From positions 15,255,320-15,319,319 of the forward strand of contig CM055190.1 of NCBI GenBank assembly GCA_029224185.1: a stretch of 64,000 nucleotides of DNA. The letters run 5' to 3'. The position numbers were made by a program, and so were the translations under genes. The notes beneath the pieces are model-generated. The model saw nothing but the letters and a program-made list of their open reading frames with translations. It was not told the DNA's origin and did no database searches. This DNA comes from Karalla daura. Its lineage: Eukaryota > Chordata > Actinopteri > Chaetodontiformes > Leiognathidae. This document shows positions 1 to 22,000 of the stretch, piece by piece. How positions within the stretch are numbered: position 1 is the stretch's first letter; each line of letters begins with the position of its first letter.

Positions 1-695
1 TACCTCGTTCCTATGCCCAGGCTAATAGTATGGATAAGTGGGTGTGTTGAGAATGACAGAGGTGGAAAGTTATATCCGTCACTCACTCCTCTCCACCCCG
101 CGTTCACAAACTAATAGATGACGTCACGGGGACGCCACGATTTATGCCAGAGTGTTTGAGCTCAAGGAACGTTGGTAGCAAGATGTAAACAACACATATG
201 CATCTTTTTTCATTTCAATCACCAAATGTGTAGCTAGGGTTGCCACCTCCTTGAAACATAAATGAGGGACACCTCATCGACAGGCCCGGCCCCATTGCCT
301 TCACCGTTCCTGGTGTAGTGAATCTTTTTAGCACTTTTTTGTACGTGTGAAGCGATTTGACTCAAGCCTGAATTGAATTAGATGTATATTTGAATGATAT
401 GAACACATCGAAAATAATATAATTATCAGCAAATTATTTTTAATACGAAATAACAAAATTAGGTTATACAATATATTGTTCATTAATATGTATGTATTAG
501 TTGTATGTATTATTTATCTATTGGATGTACTCATCTAGTAATTGTACTTGTTTATTACACAGTAGCACTAGCCCAGATTCAGTATTGCGACCACAAAGGA
601 AAAGGGACGTTTATAAGTTGCAACCCAGTATGATGAGAGTAACCTATGTTCACTGTCTGTAACTAAGATCATTTTTGTTCATGTTTCTGGGATAG
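1..695. other. pstpip1 upstream intron (left window edge)
   Basis: AT-rich sequence before the acceptor of the pstpip1 last exon, presumed to be its final intron. I recognise no further exon here. A perfect CRE palindrome (TGACGTCA) sits at 119-126 in a slightly more GC-rich patch (60-180). The rest is low-complexity TATT/TGTATT-rich DNA. Confidence 0.5.
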
Positions 696-827
696 GAAGG
701 AGATGAGCTGTCTGTCGGCCAAGGGGATGTTGTCAAAGTGCTGGAACAAGGAGACGATGGCTGGTGGCTCGTGGAGAGGAACGGAATGACTGGACTGGTG
801 CCAGGAAACTATCTGGGCAAAATGTGA
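696..827 (+). CDS. pstpip1: PSTPIP1 C-terminal coding exon (SH3 domain), partial gene
   Basis: Last coding exon of proline-serine-threonine phosphatase-interacting protein 1, an F-BAR/SH3 adaptor that links PEST-type phosphatases, pyrin and WASP to the actin cytoskeleton in leukocytes. The exon follows a pyrimidine-rich acceptor ending ATAG at 695, opens in phase 0 and gives 43 residues before TGA at 825-827. Typical SH3 features are visible: the DEL..GD RT-loop segment, the paired Trp of GDDGWW, and the VPGNYL ending. The spacing and the VERNG / VPG.YL residues match the PSTPIP1 SH3 better than other SH3 proteins I know. Upstream exons lie outside the window. The neighbour tspan3 is tail-to-tail, as in human, which supports the assignment. 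Another F-BAR/SH3 adaptor is the main alternative. Confidence 0.85.
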   Translation, partial: EGDELSVGQGDVVKVLEQGDDGWWLVERNGMTGLVPGNYLGKM

Positions 828-2360
828 CCACATAAACACGCAGACATAGCAAGAGAGAATGACTTCACACCCAGTCACACAACAACGAGAAAGCTAAGTA
901 AATACAAGTGATTGTGCTTTAAAACGTCAAACAGCAATCATACACATCTTGAGAAGCATCCTGTGATAGATAATAATTCAACAATTATATAATGCCTTGA
1001 ACTGGCGATACTGTGTTCGTTTACACAATTTATGTCTCCTCATTTGATGTTTATGTAATGCTGGCTAGTTCAACATCACTCTGTTACCCTGCGTTTATTG
1101 TTCTTTGGAAGTCGTAGTGTCTGAATCAGTAGTGCAACTGTGTATAAATGATCAAACTGTTCATCTGAGTGATGAAACGGCATCAGCTCCATAGTTGTAT
1201 ATGTGTTGTGTAACTGATAAAATATTACCTTGTGAAATGTGAAAGAAATTGAGATGAGTCAATTTGAGATGAGTTTATTTGACCTTCGTCTGGTTTCCAG
1301 TCTATGTACAATGTCAGATTTGTTTTATTTCTGTGGCAATAGCTAGATATCTAGGGGTCAACGTAACAGTTCAAAAATATAGGAAGAGAACACAATTTCA
1401 CAAAAAAAGGGGAAAATAATGTGTCATGATTCTTACAGCAGGTTTCTAAGTTTATAAACAAACAAAAAAGGAGTAGTCTTACTGCAACAAACTAAACCAA
1501 CACTATTACAGATCTTCAGGTAACACTGATAATACTCGTACTAATAGCACTGGAGACTAAAAGGTTCATTCACAATTTAAATATTGGCAGAGCTTCATTA
1601 TTGAAGCCTGGTTCAGAGAGCATCCACACCAAAACAGGATGTACATTATTCACAACCTGAATATTTGTCAATATGAACAAAACTTTCTTGTTCATATTCA
1701 TATTCACATTGGCTTTGAGACAAAACACAGAGCTGCTCCATTTACTAAAAGGTAAAGATTGAGATAGAAACACTGAATCTGTCCATGTAAAAAGTAACTT
1801 GCTATTATTTTTCATTTTCACAAAGTCTGGTTGAACCAAGTGCTTAAGAATTGTGCACGTGTTCTTTTTAGCATAGCATATTTCATTTTTCACAACCATG
1901 AAATATCTCCAGAGCTCCAGTCTTGGTGCAAACTAGCAGACTAGGAAAATACATTCCATACGACAATCTCAAACATTTCACACATCTGCTGCAAAGTACT
2001 TCTTGTCATCCTCAATAGGATGAGCCCAAATTTTATGAAGCCACAATTAAAAGATGAAAAGGTCTGCATCAACATCAATAATGTCAATTAGCCATATGCA
2101 ACTTTGGCTTCTGTAAATATTTCAGTATTTGTACGAAAAAAAGAACATTTAAAGTAACAGTAACGTACAAAGCATGTCAATAAATAACTGGTTTCCCCTT
2201 AAAGCCCAGCCCAAAAAAAAAGAAAAAAAAATCGCAACAGTGTTCGCTACTTTATCATGATTGTGCAAGGTGTGCTTGAGCTTATATAACTACAGCTGAA
2301 ATCTACTGTGGACATGTCCGGTGACGCTGCGTTGGAGAGTGCTTGGTTTGGTTGCGTCCC
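828..2360. other. Convergent 3' UTR/intergenic interval pstpip1-tspan3
   Basis: No coding exon seen. It should hold the 3' UTRs of both converging genes. On the minus strand, AATAAA poly(A) candidates for tspan3 lie at 1329-1324 and 1279-1274, giving a 3' UTR of about 1.0-1.1 kb. I found no clear plus-strand AATAAA for pstpip1 close to its stop. Confidence 0.5.
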
Positions 2361-11012
<8,652 letters not shown>

Positions 11013-12000
11013 TCACTTCCTGCTTTGGATGTAGCTCTCTAAAATCTTCAACAACAAGTCCCCATCCTAGAATAAAAGCCAGATTAGTTTTTCAGGTCAC
11101 AGAAACATTGACATTTTTTTTGGTCATTAAACAAAAACTAAGAGGACTCACCTGGTTTTTCGAGCGGCTCTCTTGTGTATCCGCCTGTGCCTGCAGGGCT
11201 ACCCTGAGGAACTCCTGGAACAGCTCCCTCAGGGTGCTCTGCTCCGACGGCAGGGACACCTCCAGAGCATCCACTCCATGTCCCTCATCAGAGGGCAGCA
11301 TGGGGGTATCGATCACGCTCTTTTTGCCCATGAAATGTCCTGTTGGATCAAAGAAAACACCTGTTGTTTAAGGAGGTCACTTCAGTGAGACATAAGGTAA
11401 AGGGAAAATTTAAGAGAAATGTAAAGAGGCTTTGAGTGGATGTGTAGACAAAGAGATTGCCCAAGAAGACATTTTCTTATGTAATTATTTAACATTTGAC
11501 TGCCTTTGTACAATTCTTTTTTTATGAACTGCAGTTCAAAAAGACCTTTCAAAATGCTGAGAGGCAGAAAATATCAATAAATGCACACTTTGAAACAAAA
11601 CACCAATTGAAATGAAATTATATTCAAGAAATACACACACACAAACAGAAAAAGAGAGGAAGGGAAATGGATATTGGATATTATCCAATGCAGAAAGAGG
11701 CAGAAAATGAGAAAAATGTCAAAAGTACATTTTTCATGTGAAGAAAATACAATAAATTCAATAAAGACATGACATAATGGGATGAGCCCGGTGCAAAGGA
11801 AGGACGGCTCTTTGATCAGCAAGTCTTTTCTTACCTGTCGCCCAGAGGTTTCCTCTTGGATTCACTTTGATTTTAGCAACTTTATTCCTGAGCTCAGTCA
11901 GGTCGAAACTGACGGCGGCGGTGAAAGAGACGACTGAGAAGAAGAAAAGGTAAGTGAACAAGCCGCAGTGGCACACGGTGCTGAGCGTAAAACCTCTCAT
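11013..12000 (-). CDS. nmb: Neuromedin B precursor (bombesin-like peptide)
   Basis: Secreted neuropeptide precursor. The mature amidated decapeptide acts on the neuromedin B receptor (BB1), a G-protein-coupled receptor. Exons (minus strand): 12000-11835, 11339-11152, 11066-11013, joining to 135 aa. Residues 1 to about 31 form a signal peptide with a long hydrophobic stretch (TYLFFFSVVSFTAAV). The diagnostic GNLWATGHFM lies at residues 50-59, after Arg49. It is followed by GKK, the amidation glycine and dibasic cleavage site. Intron 1 splits the Gly codon inside the peptide (between T55 and H57). The C-terminal propeptide is predicted helical (LRELFQEFLRVALQ) and ends LLKILESYIQSRK. GRP is excluded because the peptide reads LWATGHFM rather than WAVGHLM. 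Next to sec11a, as in human 15q25. Confidence 0.96.
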
Positions 12001-12083
12001 CTCTCTGTGGTAGATCTGTCCTCCAGGACGCAGCAAATCTCCAAGCGTGTCCTGTGTGGTCGACTCACGTCGTGCACCCTGCT

Positions 12084-12089
12084 TTTATA
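12084..12089 (-). promoter_or_regulatory. nmb TATA box
   Basis: TATAAA on the minus strand (CTATAAAAGC context), 84 bp upstream of the nmb ATG. It gives a predicted start about 30 bp downstream and a short 5' UTR of about 55 nt. Confidence 0.65.
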
Positions 12090-15000
12090 GGCTGTCCTGG
12101 GCGGGGTGGGCTCTGTTTATTGTGCGATTTTATTCCGCCAGCTGCGTAACTTCTAGCGCACTCGGTCAATGACGAGCCTGCGCCGCTGCGCGTCTGCGCC
12201 TCTGGCTGTGCGCCTTTTACGCACCGCTCCAGTCATTTTTAACTTGTCAGTGTGAATGTTTGTTTCTCCTCGCCACTCTGCCAACAGCGACGTATCAGGA
12301 TTCTTGTATTGTCTCCCTAAAGCTGGAAAATGTAGGGCTGAGCAGGCTCCGAGGTGGAGATACCTACCACACACAAAATCATCAGTAATACATATATATA
12401 AAGGCATCCATTATGTTCTTGGACTTAGTGCGAAACATGAGATGAAACTAGATTGGATTGGAGTCAACTTAATTATCGTTGCACAAAAAGGGAAACAAAG
12501 TGAAGTTTGGCGTCTAATCCAATAAAAAGATGACAAAAAGATGAAATACAAACCATGTAAAGTTACTTTTAAATATAAAGATTATATTGAATATGTCTTT
12601 ATGTACATTTGGATAACAAATTTGGATATTTTCATCATGATAAACAGTATGGGCATGATATGATTTTGATTATATGCAGTACAAAACATACACTGTAGAA
12701 AACGGGGTTCAGGTCAGTCCTGGAAAAGTACAGTATATGTTGTCAGTCTGTCTGGTGTTCAGCAAGGAAACAGGTCTCCAAAGAAGTACCTCCCAGTGTG
12801 CAGCAGGGCAAACAGTTTGTGGGAGTTGTGAGAGGTGACCTCGGTGATGCTGTGAGGTCTTCATAGGTCTTCTCTATCATCTCATCTGCAAACATAATTA
12901 TGATGTGTAACGCATGTGTAGCCTTGTAGCTTGTAGACACAGATGAACAGGGAATACAGCAAGGGAAATTCAGGATGAAATTGTAGGCATGTAGGCATTA
13001 TTTTGCATAGGTGAGAAATGTATCCAGTCACATATCTAAATACATATTACAATACATGAATGCATATTACAGTGTACACTGCATTGCAACCAGTCACAAA
13101 AGCTCTATTAAGTAAGGAGCTCTACAGTTATTCCTTGTGGACTGTTGATGTTCATGTTAATTGTGTGACCGCATCACAGAGGTGATAGCAATTTCCTGCC
13201 TCCCCCCCGGCCCTGAGGGGCAGGGCCCCGCTGCAATGAGCAACATGACATTTGGCCAGTTGCAGCATGCTGCTGTGATCACCATCAGTCCACTGAGGAC
13301 GGGAGAACCTGCTGGTTCTCTCCGCTAATTTAGAGCTGATAAGACAGCCTCTCTCATTGTCACTTCAGGGTGCTAAAGTTGCAAGTTTGTAGAAGGGTTT
13401 GCTGCTTGCATCTTGCTCTTTTCATAACCTTTGGCATTCACACACACACACACGCACACTCACGCACACACTCCTGTGATTTTCAGACACTCTGCACAGC
13501 TGAATGTCAGTCTAATTAGAAGAGTGGCTGGCCATCACGGCATCACCTTCACTAAATTCACAGATTAAATAAACTGAAGTAGCCTTGGTTTTTTGGCACC
13601 CTGCATTTGTCTTTGATGTTCTAGATACCAGAACAAGGTGTTTAATAACACAAGGGCCACAATTACATGTATTTTGCTTCGACTGCTCAGGCTGAAACAC
13701 ATGCTCAGGTCATGTCATCTCAAGACCCTGTCTTTACATTGCAGCTGGTGGTCTGAGGCTGGTAAATGGTCAAGGGAATACACTTTATAATAGACTTTGG
13801 CTTCAAATCTACATTTCAAGATTCTTAGAAAACCATAGGTGCCTGCACTCAAGGGGCACAGTGATACTGGAGTGATAGTGAAGTGTGTGATGAGATCTGT
13901 GATAAGCTATACGATGGTGTCAGACAATGTAGGGCCTCAAAAGGTAGAAGAATTTTGTACTTCTGTATTCATTACTTCTATAAGTCATTACTGTAGATAT
14001 CTATCTTCCTAATGGTGTCATTCTGCACATACAAAGTCAAAGAGACACTGCTTAACCTAGTCAATTTAATATCCTAATCCACATTTTTTCATGTCTGTGA
14101 ATCATGGATTTCATGACAAAAGCGGTGCATCAGCAGTTGACAGGGAGTGAACACACTCGCTGGCTGTGAGGTTTGATTAAAATATGTAGAGGCCTGTGGT
14201 CAAGTGCCCCAAGAGTTTCAAATGCGGAATTGGATGCTGATCCACAGTACTGCGTGGTTACTAGTGCACTGAATGAATAGGTAATTATGGTGGATAACCT
14301 TGGCTGAGTACTTAATTTGCTCACATTGTCAGGAAAACAGCATCAAGGTCAAACACGAATGAAAAGCTCAGTCCGTTTAAAGAAGTAGAGCTTGTGCCAA
14401 ATGCAAATGACATTCACATGAGGAAGTTACTAAGAGAGTGCATTTTTTTACAAGAATGGGCGTGCAATTGCTCGAGGAGAAGCTCTGAAATTTACCTTCA
14501 TTTGTTTGAAGTTGGTAGAGAGGTCAAGTACAATATTTGCATGTTTCCAGATCAAGCTCGTACGAAACCTGATCTCTTAATTTGTTACTCTGTTCCACTG
14601 TGACTGTAACATTTCATGGGACTAGTGACAATAGTGTCAAAAAGAACTTAGCAGATGTGGACCAGTGTTTACTATTTCCACATAATTTCCACACATCACG
14701 TAAAAGATGTCAGACTCCACCACTGAGAGGTAGAGATCCTCTGCAGCAGTTGACGATTTGGAAACAGAAGAAGCTGAGGCACTGAAATGATCAATTGTGG
14801 ATGGTAACCAGAATTTCATATTTAATATCATTCATATTCAGTTGTCATAAAATACTTCACAAATCTTTTTCAAAGACAATGACTGAACAGGAAATAAACA
14901 AGACTCAATTCATATCCACGAATGCAGTTCCACATTCGGAGGATCACAAATAAAGGTCGATTTCAAACTAAATCTAGCCTAGTTCCCTCGCAAAAATACT

Positions 15001-15171
15001 TTAAAGCTTGGATTTTTCAAATGTAAACACCCTATCCACATTTCTACAAAATGTTCAAAACAAATGGTACAAAAGAGCCGGTTGGGTTAACTTTGTTTCT
15101 GTTTTGAAAGGCATGACTGAGGCTTCCTGGACGTGGTCGATCCTTCTGGGGGGTCCTGAGGGTCGGGTCCC
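12090..15171. other. Intergenic nmb-sec11a, no gene recognised
   Basis: About 3 kb of mostly AT-rich DNA. There is GC-rich sequence just upstream of nmb (12090-12240) and a short CA tract (13440-13456). A minus-strand ATTAAA at 14826-14821 could end the sec11a transcript, about 350 bp past its stop. No convincing exon on either strand. Confidence 0.55.
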
Positions 15172-18100
15172 TCACTCCCGATGGACCAACACAAAGAGAC
15201 CCAGCATGAACAGAACAGCATACTGTGGGAGCAAAAACACAGGAGGATCGACCAATTAGACCCACGCTGAGTACTGTGGGGTTGGTGCGACGATGGCGAT
15301 GGACTTACTTTGAACTTGGGATAATCATTCATGAGGATGGTGACGATTCCAATGTACGGCACAAACCTGCAGATGACAGTAACACGGTCAAAAAATGTAA
15401 AAAGACATACCTGCAAAGGACGATAAGCGTTCGTATGCAGGACAAGGAATTCAGATCTCAGAGAGACAAACAGTAGGATAGTGGGAAGAGGTAAAGGCTA
15501 AATGGCCGTTTTAAAGACAGTTCAAGAAATAAAAATATGTAGTAATGTCTACACATATTGACATATAACTGTTGAAATTGTTTTGTTTGCGACAGATTGA
15601 GTGAATAGGGAGCCCTACTCTTTGCATGATGCTGTCTTTTATCCAGTTTTGCATTTATCATCACATTATGGAGAGCATTTTTTTCGGGTGAGGGCTTGTT
15701 CTGTTCTCTGCAGTTTCACATTTATGTTCATCCAACAATCTCCTGAGTTCTCTGAGCACCTACGAAGAGGGTGAGATGCCAAGATCTCACCTCGTTCAAC
15801 ATGAATCAAACACAATGGAATAATCATGATCCCAAAATGTTGAACAGCGGGGATGTGGTTGTGCTGTTTTCTGCTTTACGTTATCCACCCGAAGACAAAA
15901 TGGACAAGCAAGCTCAATTCTTTTAGAAGTGTTGCTTCTAACAGCCAATCAAATGCTTTCCTCTTGGCCATGCAGACTGAAGATTTGAACACGATCTCCA
16001 TTACTTGCTAGATGGCTCTAACTGTGACTTACTTGCAGTGTCCAGTTTTGAGGCAAAACCCTGAACCCCCTATATAAGTCAGAAGATAAACCTGTTTGTC
16101 TCTGGGCTATTTTCCATCTTCTCCAAACCAAGCACTCACCCTCGAGCTCGTCCCACCACGTCTTTTTTCTCCAGCCAGTTCTGGCCTGGCTTGTACAGTC
16201 CTCTGTCGTCCACAGCATTGTTGTCCCCTTTGGTCAAGAACTTAATGTCTCCATTTTCCCTGGACACAAAAAAATCAATGTGATTTTACACCACAGCACA
16301 CAATGACCCCCCACAGTAACCCATCCTCCTGTATGAGGACGAAAGTGGCTCTGTAAATGCTGTTCTCTACGAATGTGAAATTCAAGGTCAATCCTGGGTA
16401 AGAATGTAAATGAAATGTGTCTTCGTACTTTTCATGGATCTTAAGTACTCTGTGCACGATTGGGATCTCTCTGCCCTCTATCCTGAAGACGACGATTTCT
16501 CCGACTCTGATGGGATCCTCTACCCGGTTGGTCAGAAACAGCAGGTCTCCTCTGTGGAAGGCTGGCTCCATACTGCCACTGAAATAGAAAAGATGAACAC
16601 ATGATTGTGAGGCACCATTGAGATCACTGAGCCATATAATCGACAATCAACACGTTTCCCCTTAGCCTTTATAAGGTCATTTGGACGGGAGAAGCAGACA
16701 CATTTCACAGAGATCTTCGACAACTTGAGGCAATGATCTGGTTCAAGAGCAGAGAAACAACAAAGTCACGGCACCGTTGCAACAAAACTCGGGCTCGGTG
16801 CAACAATGACGTGTTGTTTTTGCGACACATGCTGCTCAACATTACAACGCTCGTATTATGATCAACAGACTAGTAAAAGTGAGATTATACTGCTTTCATT
16901 GTTTAGAAACGTAAGATAACGGAGACAAAGCTAAATACACAATTCACCCATAAGAATTACATTAGCGAACAATCACCTGGCGGGACAAACATTAATTAAA
17001 GGCAGTTACAAACAGTCTTATCTTTCTCATCCAGACATGGCTCATAGGTCAACATCTAATCTAAACCTAATTGTGTGCACTATTTAAGTTAGTGGTCAGA
17101 ACACGCTCCTGTAAACTAGCAACAGGCATGTGAGGATGGGGTAATTGTAGCACACAAAACAGGCATTACTCGTTCAGCAAGGAAGAAATGTGCAAAAAGA
17201 CCTGCTCTGATCCAAGATCTAATAGGGAGACTTTACATCTAATACTGTTAAGAACCGACTTTGACTTGGTATAGCAGGAGTCAAACAGATGATCAGGGAA
17301 TAGACGGAGCCCAGGCAGACACTCTGTGCTTTTCCAAATGGTGACAAATGTGTGAAGAGTTGTGTTTTCAGAAGGACGCCAACAAAAACTAATTCTGCAT
17401 TAGTACATTACAGAAATTGGATTTTTTTCCCCCCCAGGTTGTTGGCTTCTTTTACCTCTGTTCAAATAAGACTAATTTCACCCTCACATCTAGGTTATTA
17501 GTAATAAGTATTTCCTCTGTCTTGCTCATTGACGTATATCAATGTGACCTGTGTGACCATGTGACCTGTGTGAACACATGAATACCTGTATGAAAAGAGA
17601 GTTCATTGAATGTGCATATAGTACAGATTATTAGAGGGGTTTCATTACCCGGACAACTTTTCCTAATGGACATATTTTCTCATAAAAGCCAATTTCAGCC
17701 TCTAAGTTGCTCTAAAAAAATTAAACCTAACCCAACCGAAAAGTCAAACACAGGATCACATCTTCTTTTGCGATCTGAATCATCATTGTATATCTTTAAC
17801 AAAAATAAGTGACCTACTGTCCTATTTTTAGGCTTTTTTCCCGAGCAGAACTCTCCACTGTGAGAAGTGAAGGTAGCTTCACACAGTGCCACGTCTAACA
17901 ACCAGAGTGCTGCCAAATAAAAGCAGATCAATGCTCAAAATGACTACGTGACTTTTCCTTCCCTTTCTCTACTTTAAGTATTTTGGTTTGTCTAGTGCAG
18001 GTCTAGTGCCCCATAAACCTCAATGTCAGTGGGTTTATAACCTGTATTGATGTACTACAACAGGGTGGCTGAGTGAAGAGCTGGGTGGATGAGTTTTCTC

Positions 18101-19067
18101 CCACAGTCCAAGAACACGTGTTAAGGTCAATCTGAGCCTCTTAATTGTCCCCAGGTGTGTTTGTGACAGTAAATGATGTGTGTGATGCTGCAATGAACTG
18201 GAGACCTGTACAGGGCATATTCCCTGTCTTTGCCATGTTTTTGGGAAATTCTGGTTCAAGGTTATAATACTATACTATTTGAAAATACAATAAGACAAAA
18301 TATTCATGATGATAACAATTGATCTAGGCAGATGTGCAAATAAAAATATATATGTGTATTGGGGTAAACAAAATTGCAGACGTGAGAGAGGTTAGAGAGA
18401 AAAGTGCAAAAACCACAAGTGCAAAATTGCAGATATCTTAAAGATAACTGCAGGTACAAAGTAGGTATGGATGGATGGTGTATTTATGGAAACAGAATTT
18501 CCCAGGGGAAGCCTCACTAATGGATCAATGGAGATTGCATTTCATTGTCTTGTATTGTATAGATTGTCTGTATCATCCAAACATCTGAGCCCAGCTTACC
18601 TGAGTACAACAACAATAGGACTCTCACTGCCAGTGACCACCATCAGCCCCTTCCAGATCATCAACGCAGAGGACACAATCATACCAAAGTTCAAGACCTG
18701 GTAATAGAGCTGAAACACACACACAAACATAAATCAGCACTGTGTCAACATTTCATATGTCCTTGCATGACTACAACCAGAAATGCAGGGATCGTTCGTC
18801 TAGTTGTGGACCCTACAAAGTAAACATGAATGGCAAGAAACGAACCCCATTCAGGAAATCGCATGGAATATAACTGTGAGAGAAATGTGCACAAACTACT
18901 TGACTTTTGTAACATCTGCAGCATACAGGAGACCGGGTAGTGCTCGGCGGCTAGTTCCTGTTAGCACACAAAGAAACGGTCCTCACAACAGAAGCAGTCG
19001 AAGCTGGGAAACATACCTGCCGCTTATTCATGCGACGCACATCGTCCAGAAAATCTAAAGACAACAT
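15172..19067 (-). CDS. sec11a: Signal peptidase complex catalytic subunit SEC11A
   Basis: ER membrane serine protease subunit that removes signal peptides from nascent secretory proteins. Exons (minus strand): 19067-19017, 18709-18600, 16578-16429, 16259-16140, 15366-15309, 15222-15172. They join in frame to 179 aa, the human SEC11A length. The order is a short cytosolic N-terminus (MLSLDFLDDVRRMNKRQ), one TM segment (NFGMIVSSALMIW), then the S26-family core. The catalytic Ser56 is in SGSMEP, His96 in PIVHRV, and the Asp residues at 121-122 lie in NNAVDDRG. A C-terminal hydrophobic segment ends in LVHRE. Ser56 is encoded right after intron 2. SEC11C is the close paralog. The length, the exact N-terminus and linkage to nmb favour SEC11A. 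Confidence 0.97.
17542..17573. repeat. Short tandem duplication in sec11a intron 2
   Basis: A 15-nt unit (ATGTGACCTGTGTGA) occurs twice, at 17542-17556 and 17559-17573, separated by 2 nt. Confidence 0.8.
18045..18260 (+). repeat. Degenerate dispersed repeat, copy in sec11a intron 2
   Basis: Shares in order the phrases TTTTCTCCCACAGTCCAAGA, TTAATTGTCCCCAGGTGTG, GAACTGGAGACCTGTACAGG and TTCCCTGTCTTTGCC with the other copies in this window (see findings). No terminal repeats were found, so the ends are approximate. Confidence 0.7.
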
Positions 19068-22000
19068 AGCTGCAAATACTACTGAGTAAAAAAGCACCTA
19101 AATCACATTAACGCGTTTGAAATAGCGAGCATATGGATGGATGCACGATCGCTCTGCGAAACCCGCATCCAGAACTTCCGGGTGTGCGCTTCCTCTACCG
19201 GAAGTCCCGCCCACGCGTTTGAGCTGTGGTGAGGTGTCAGTTCAGGATACGAGGTAGAGCAGAGAGCAGGGGTTTGCCAGAAAATGCTGCCCCTCTGTTT
19301 GTGCGTGTTGCCTAATAGGGGTTTCAGATCAGACTGAGAGTAACGTTTTACTTCCTCCGATGTGGGGACATCAGGTGCACAGTTTGACTAAAACGGAAAT
19401 GACCTGAATAAGTTAAAGTCTGTTACACATAGTTCTCCTTGGTAGTTATCAGTTGCAGCCCATCGTAGTTGAGAAGCTCGGAGGGACTTTCAACAACATC
19501 CAAGTGTGCTTCAAACCCAGCAACATACTACTCCCACAGCCTACTGTCACTTACTACTGCACAATTATTACCACACTTGTGTTGGGTTTTTGAAGGCTGA
19601 AGTCTAAGGACTCTCACATCCAAATCAGAAGTGAACCTTTTGGATGAAACACAAAACATCTTCAAGAATCAAAGAAGGGAAATTCAGTTGTATTTATTTT
19701 ACAATCTCTGAAACAAGACCAAAGACTGGATGACTGATAACATCCTATTGTATTTCTACATCTGATACTCATTATTGTCATAGCTAGTTAAAAAAAATGC
19801 ATTTGATGTGTAGTTCTGTACGCTGACCGTTTTGGTACATAAATTGAGCTGGATACGTTTCATTACTTCTGTTGTAGGTGTGCTTTTGCTTTGTGTTGAA
19901 TTCTGGAACTTGAATTTCTCAGTCTGCCTGCCTTCAACCTACCAGCCAAACAGGAGTCTTTTTGTCCTCCTTGATCAGGTCTTATTAAACATTTTTATGA
20001 TAAGACATCTTGCATGTCAATGCAGTATCTGAAATAGGCAAATGTACTCCAGACTTAGAATGTACAACAGCTTGTGACATAGTTATTATGAATGAGTGAG
20101 TATCATGAACCAAGCAGCCACTGATAAGAAAACAATCACTCTGATTAAGTCATTAATGCTACATTTAATGGGTGCCTTTTGCTGTGGGTAAAATGTACTC
20201 TGCAAATAAAACAGTGCTCAAAGTGATGTGACTTTCCACTACAGCTATATTTGGACTGTAAATCAAAATGTATTATGGATCACAGTACAAAGAGAAATCT
20301 TAGATGACAAATTAGTGGAGCCTTTTACAACTACCAGTTATTTACTGCTTTCCTTTATAACGGGCCAAATCTAATTTCCTGTGGGAAGTCAGTCTGACCG
20401 TGTAAGTGATAACATAATTAGTGGCCACACACCTGAAGTCCACCAGCGGTTTTTCCTTGTTTACTTGTCCTGCATGGATTATTACTCCAACATATGTCAC
20501 ACATGTGAGCCATCATGAAAGAGTCACGTCATATGCTTATATTTATATGACTCATGACTCAACACATTGCAATTCAAACTGTGTTTTTCTGAACTGCGTT
20601 CATTTTCCTTTGACGCAATGAATTTTATCAATGTACTGTAGATAATTCCTTTATTATGCTTACTTGAAATATATAAAAAGGAGAGCTTATGCATTGAAGA
20701 GTGACATGTAAACAACATATTGATGACATGGATTGCATAAATATTTGTCACCTATGTCATATTTCTCAACATTCCAGTCCTTCAAAACAAGATAATACAA
20801 TTGTACCACAAAGCTCCATAGTTTTATGCTTTCTATTCAAAAGTCAGTTTTGTGCACAGACAGTGGTGCAACCATGAAAATCGCTGCACCCATATGGAAT
20901 TACAGCAGCTGATGAGTTCCCACACACAGCGTTACTCATTAATGTCTGCACTTGTTTTGAGCAGCTTATCACCCCAAATTCCTCTGATGATTTAACATAA
21001 TTTTCTTGTGTTTATCTCCAACACTTATATGTGTTGTACAACACAAATATGTCCTTGTACACTATAAGTGTCAACAAAGACTAGATAACAAGATTACCGT
21101 GGTTTAACATCTTAGTTATACAATTGCCATGCTGTATACAGAGGATGCTGGCTGCTATTTGTCCTTACTAGTTATGCAACCCCAATTTCAACCGTCTCCC
21201 AGAGCTGAGCATGTGAGGTCAACAGCTGAGAGGTGATATTAGCTCTTCTCTCAGTCATACTGACTGATGGATATTGTGAAAATCAGAATTAGGCCATTCA
21301 TAAAAGTATTGTTTACAAGGTCTCTTGAAAAGCCGTTACAGGCACCGTTTGACACCCAGGTCTCACAAGAGTGGGCGACTGAGGGGAGCTTCATGTAATA
21401 CAAAATTAAATAGATTTTTTATTCACTCATGCATATCATGGTAGTTTCTTCTTGCATTCTTGCCTCTACCTGCCATATTTGAAAGGTAGACTGCACAGCC
21501 CTGTTATATCCTGCGCATATCCATGCATATACAACATTTAGGCACCACTGATTTTATTCAGATGTAGCCTTTAAATTCCCCCTTGATAGGAAATAACTTG
21601 AGATATGCATCAGAGTGACATTATTTCATAGTCAGCAAAAGCTTTTTGTGATATGGCACCTCAACTCAGCACTGACAGTAAACTTAACGATGACACTATG
21701 ACCAGCTGCAGCCTGCGACTTTTGGTGGTTCAGAGATAAAACTTTTTTCAAATGCCAGCTAGTCTGTGGCATTTAGGGACGCGCAATCGCTTTCATATCT
21801 TTTGCCTAAATGCTCACAACTACCCTGGACCGCCCATGATAATTGGGGTCAGTCAGGAACAACAATGTGAGGTCAGAGTCACAGGCAGCCTCATGAGAGA
21901 GCGGATCTTACAGTGGATGCCACACTTGGCAGTCACTAATCCTGCTATTTTTCTGTCTTGCTGTCACCGATTGTATATTCTCATTGTTTTTCTGATGTTG

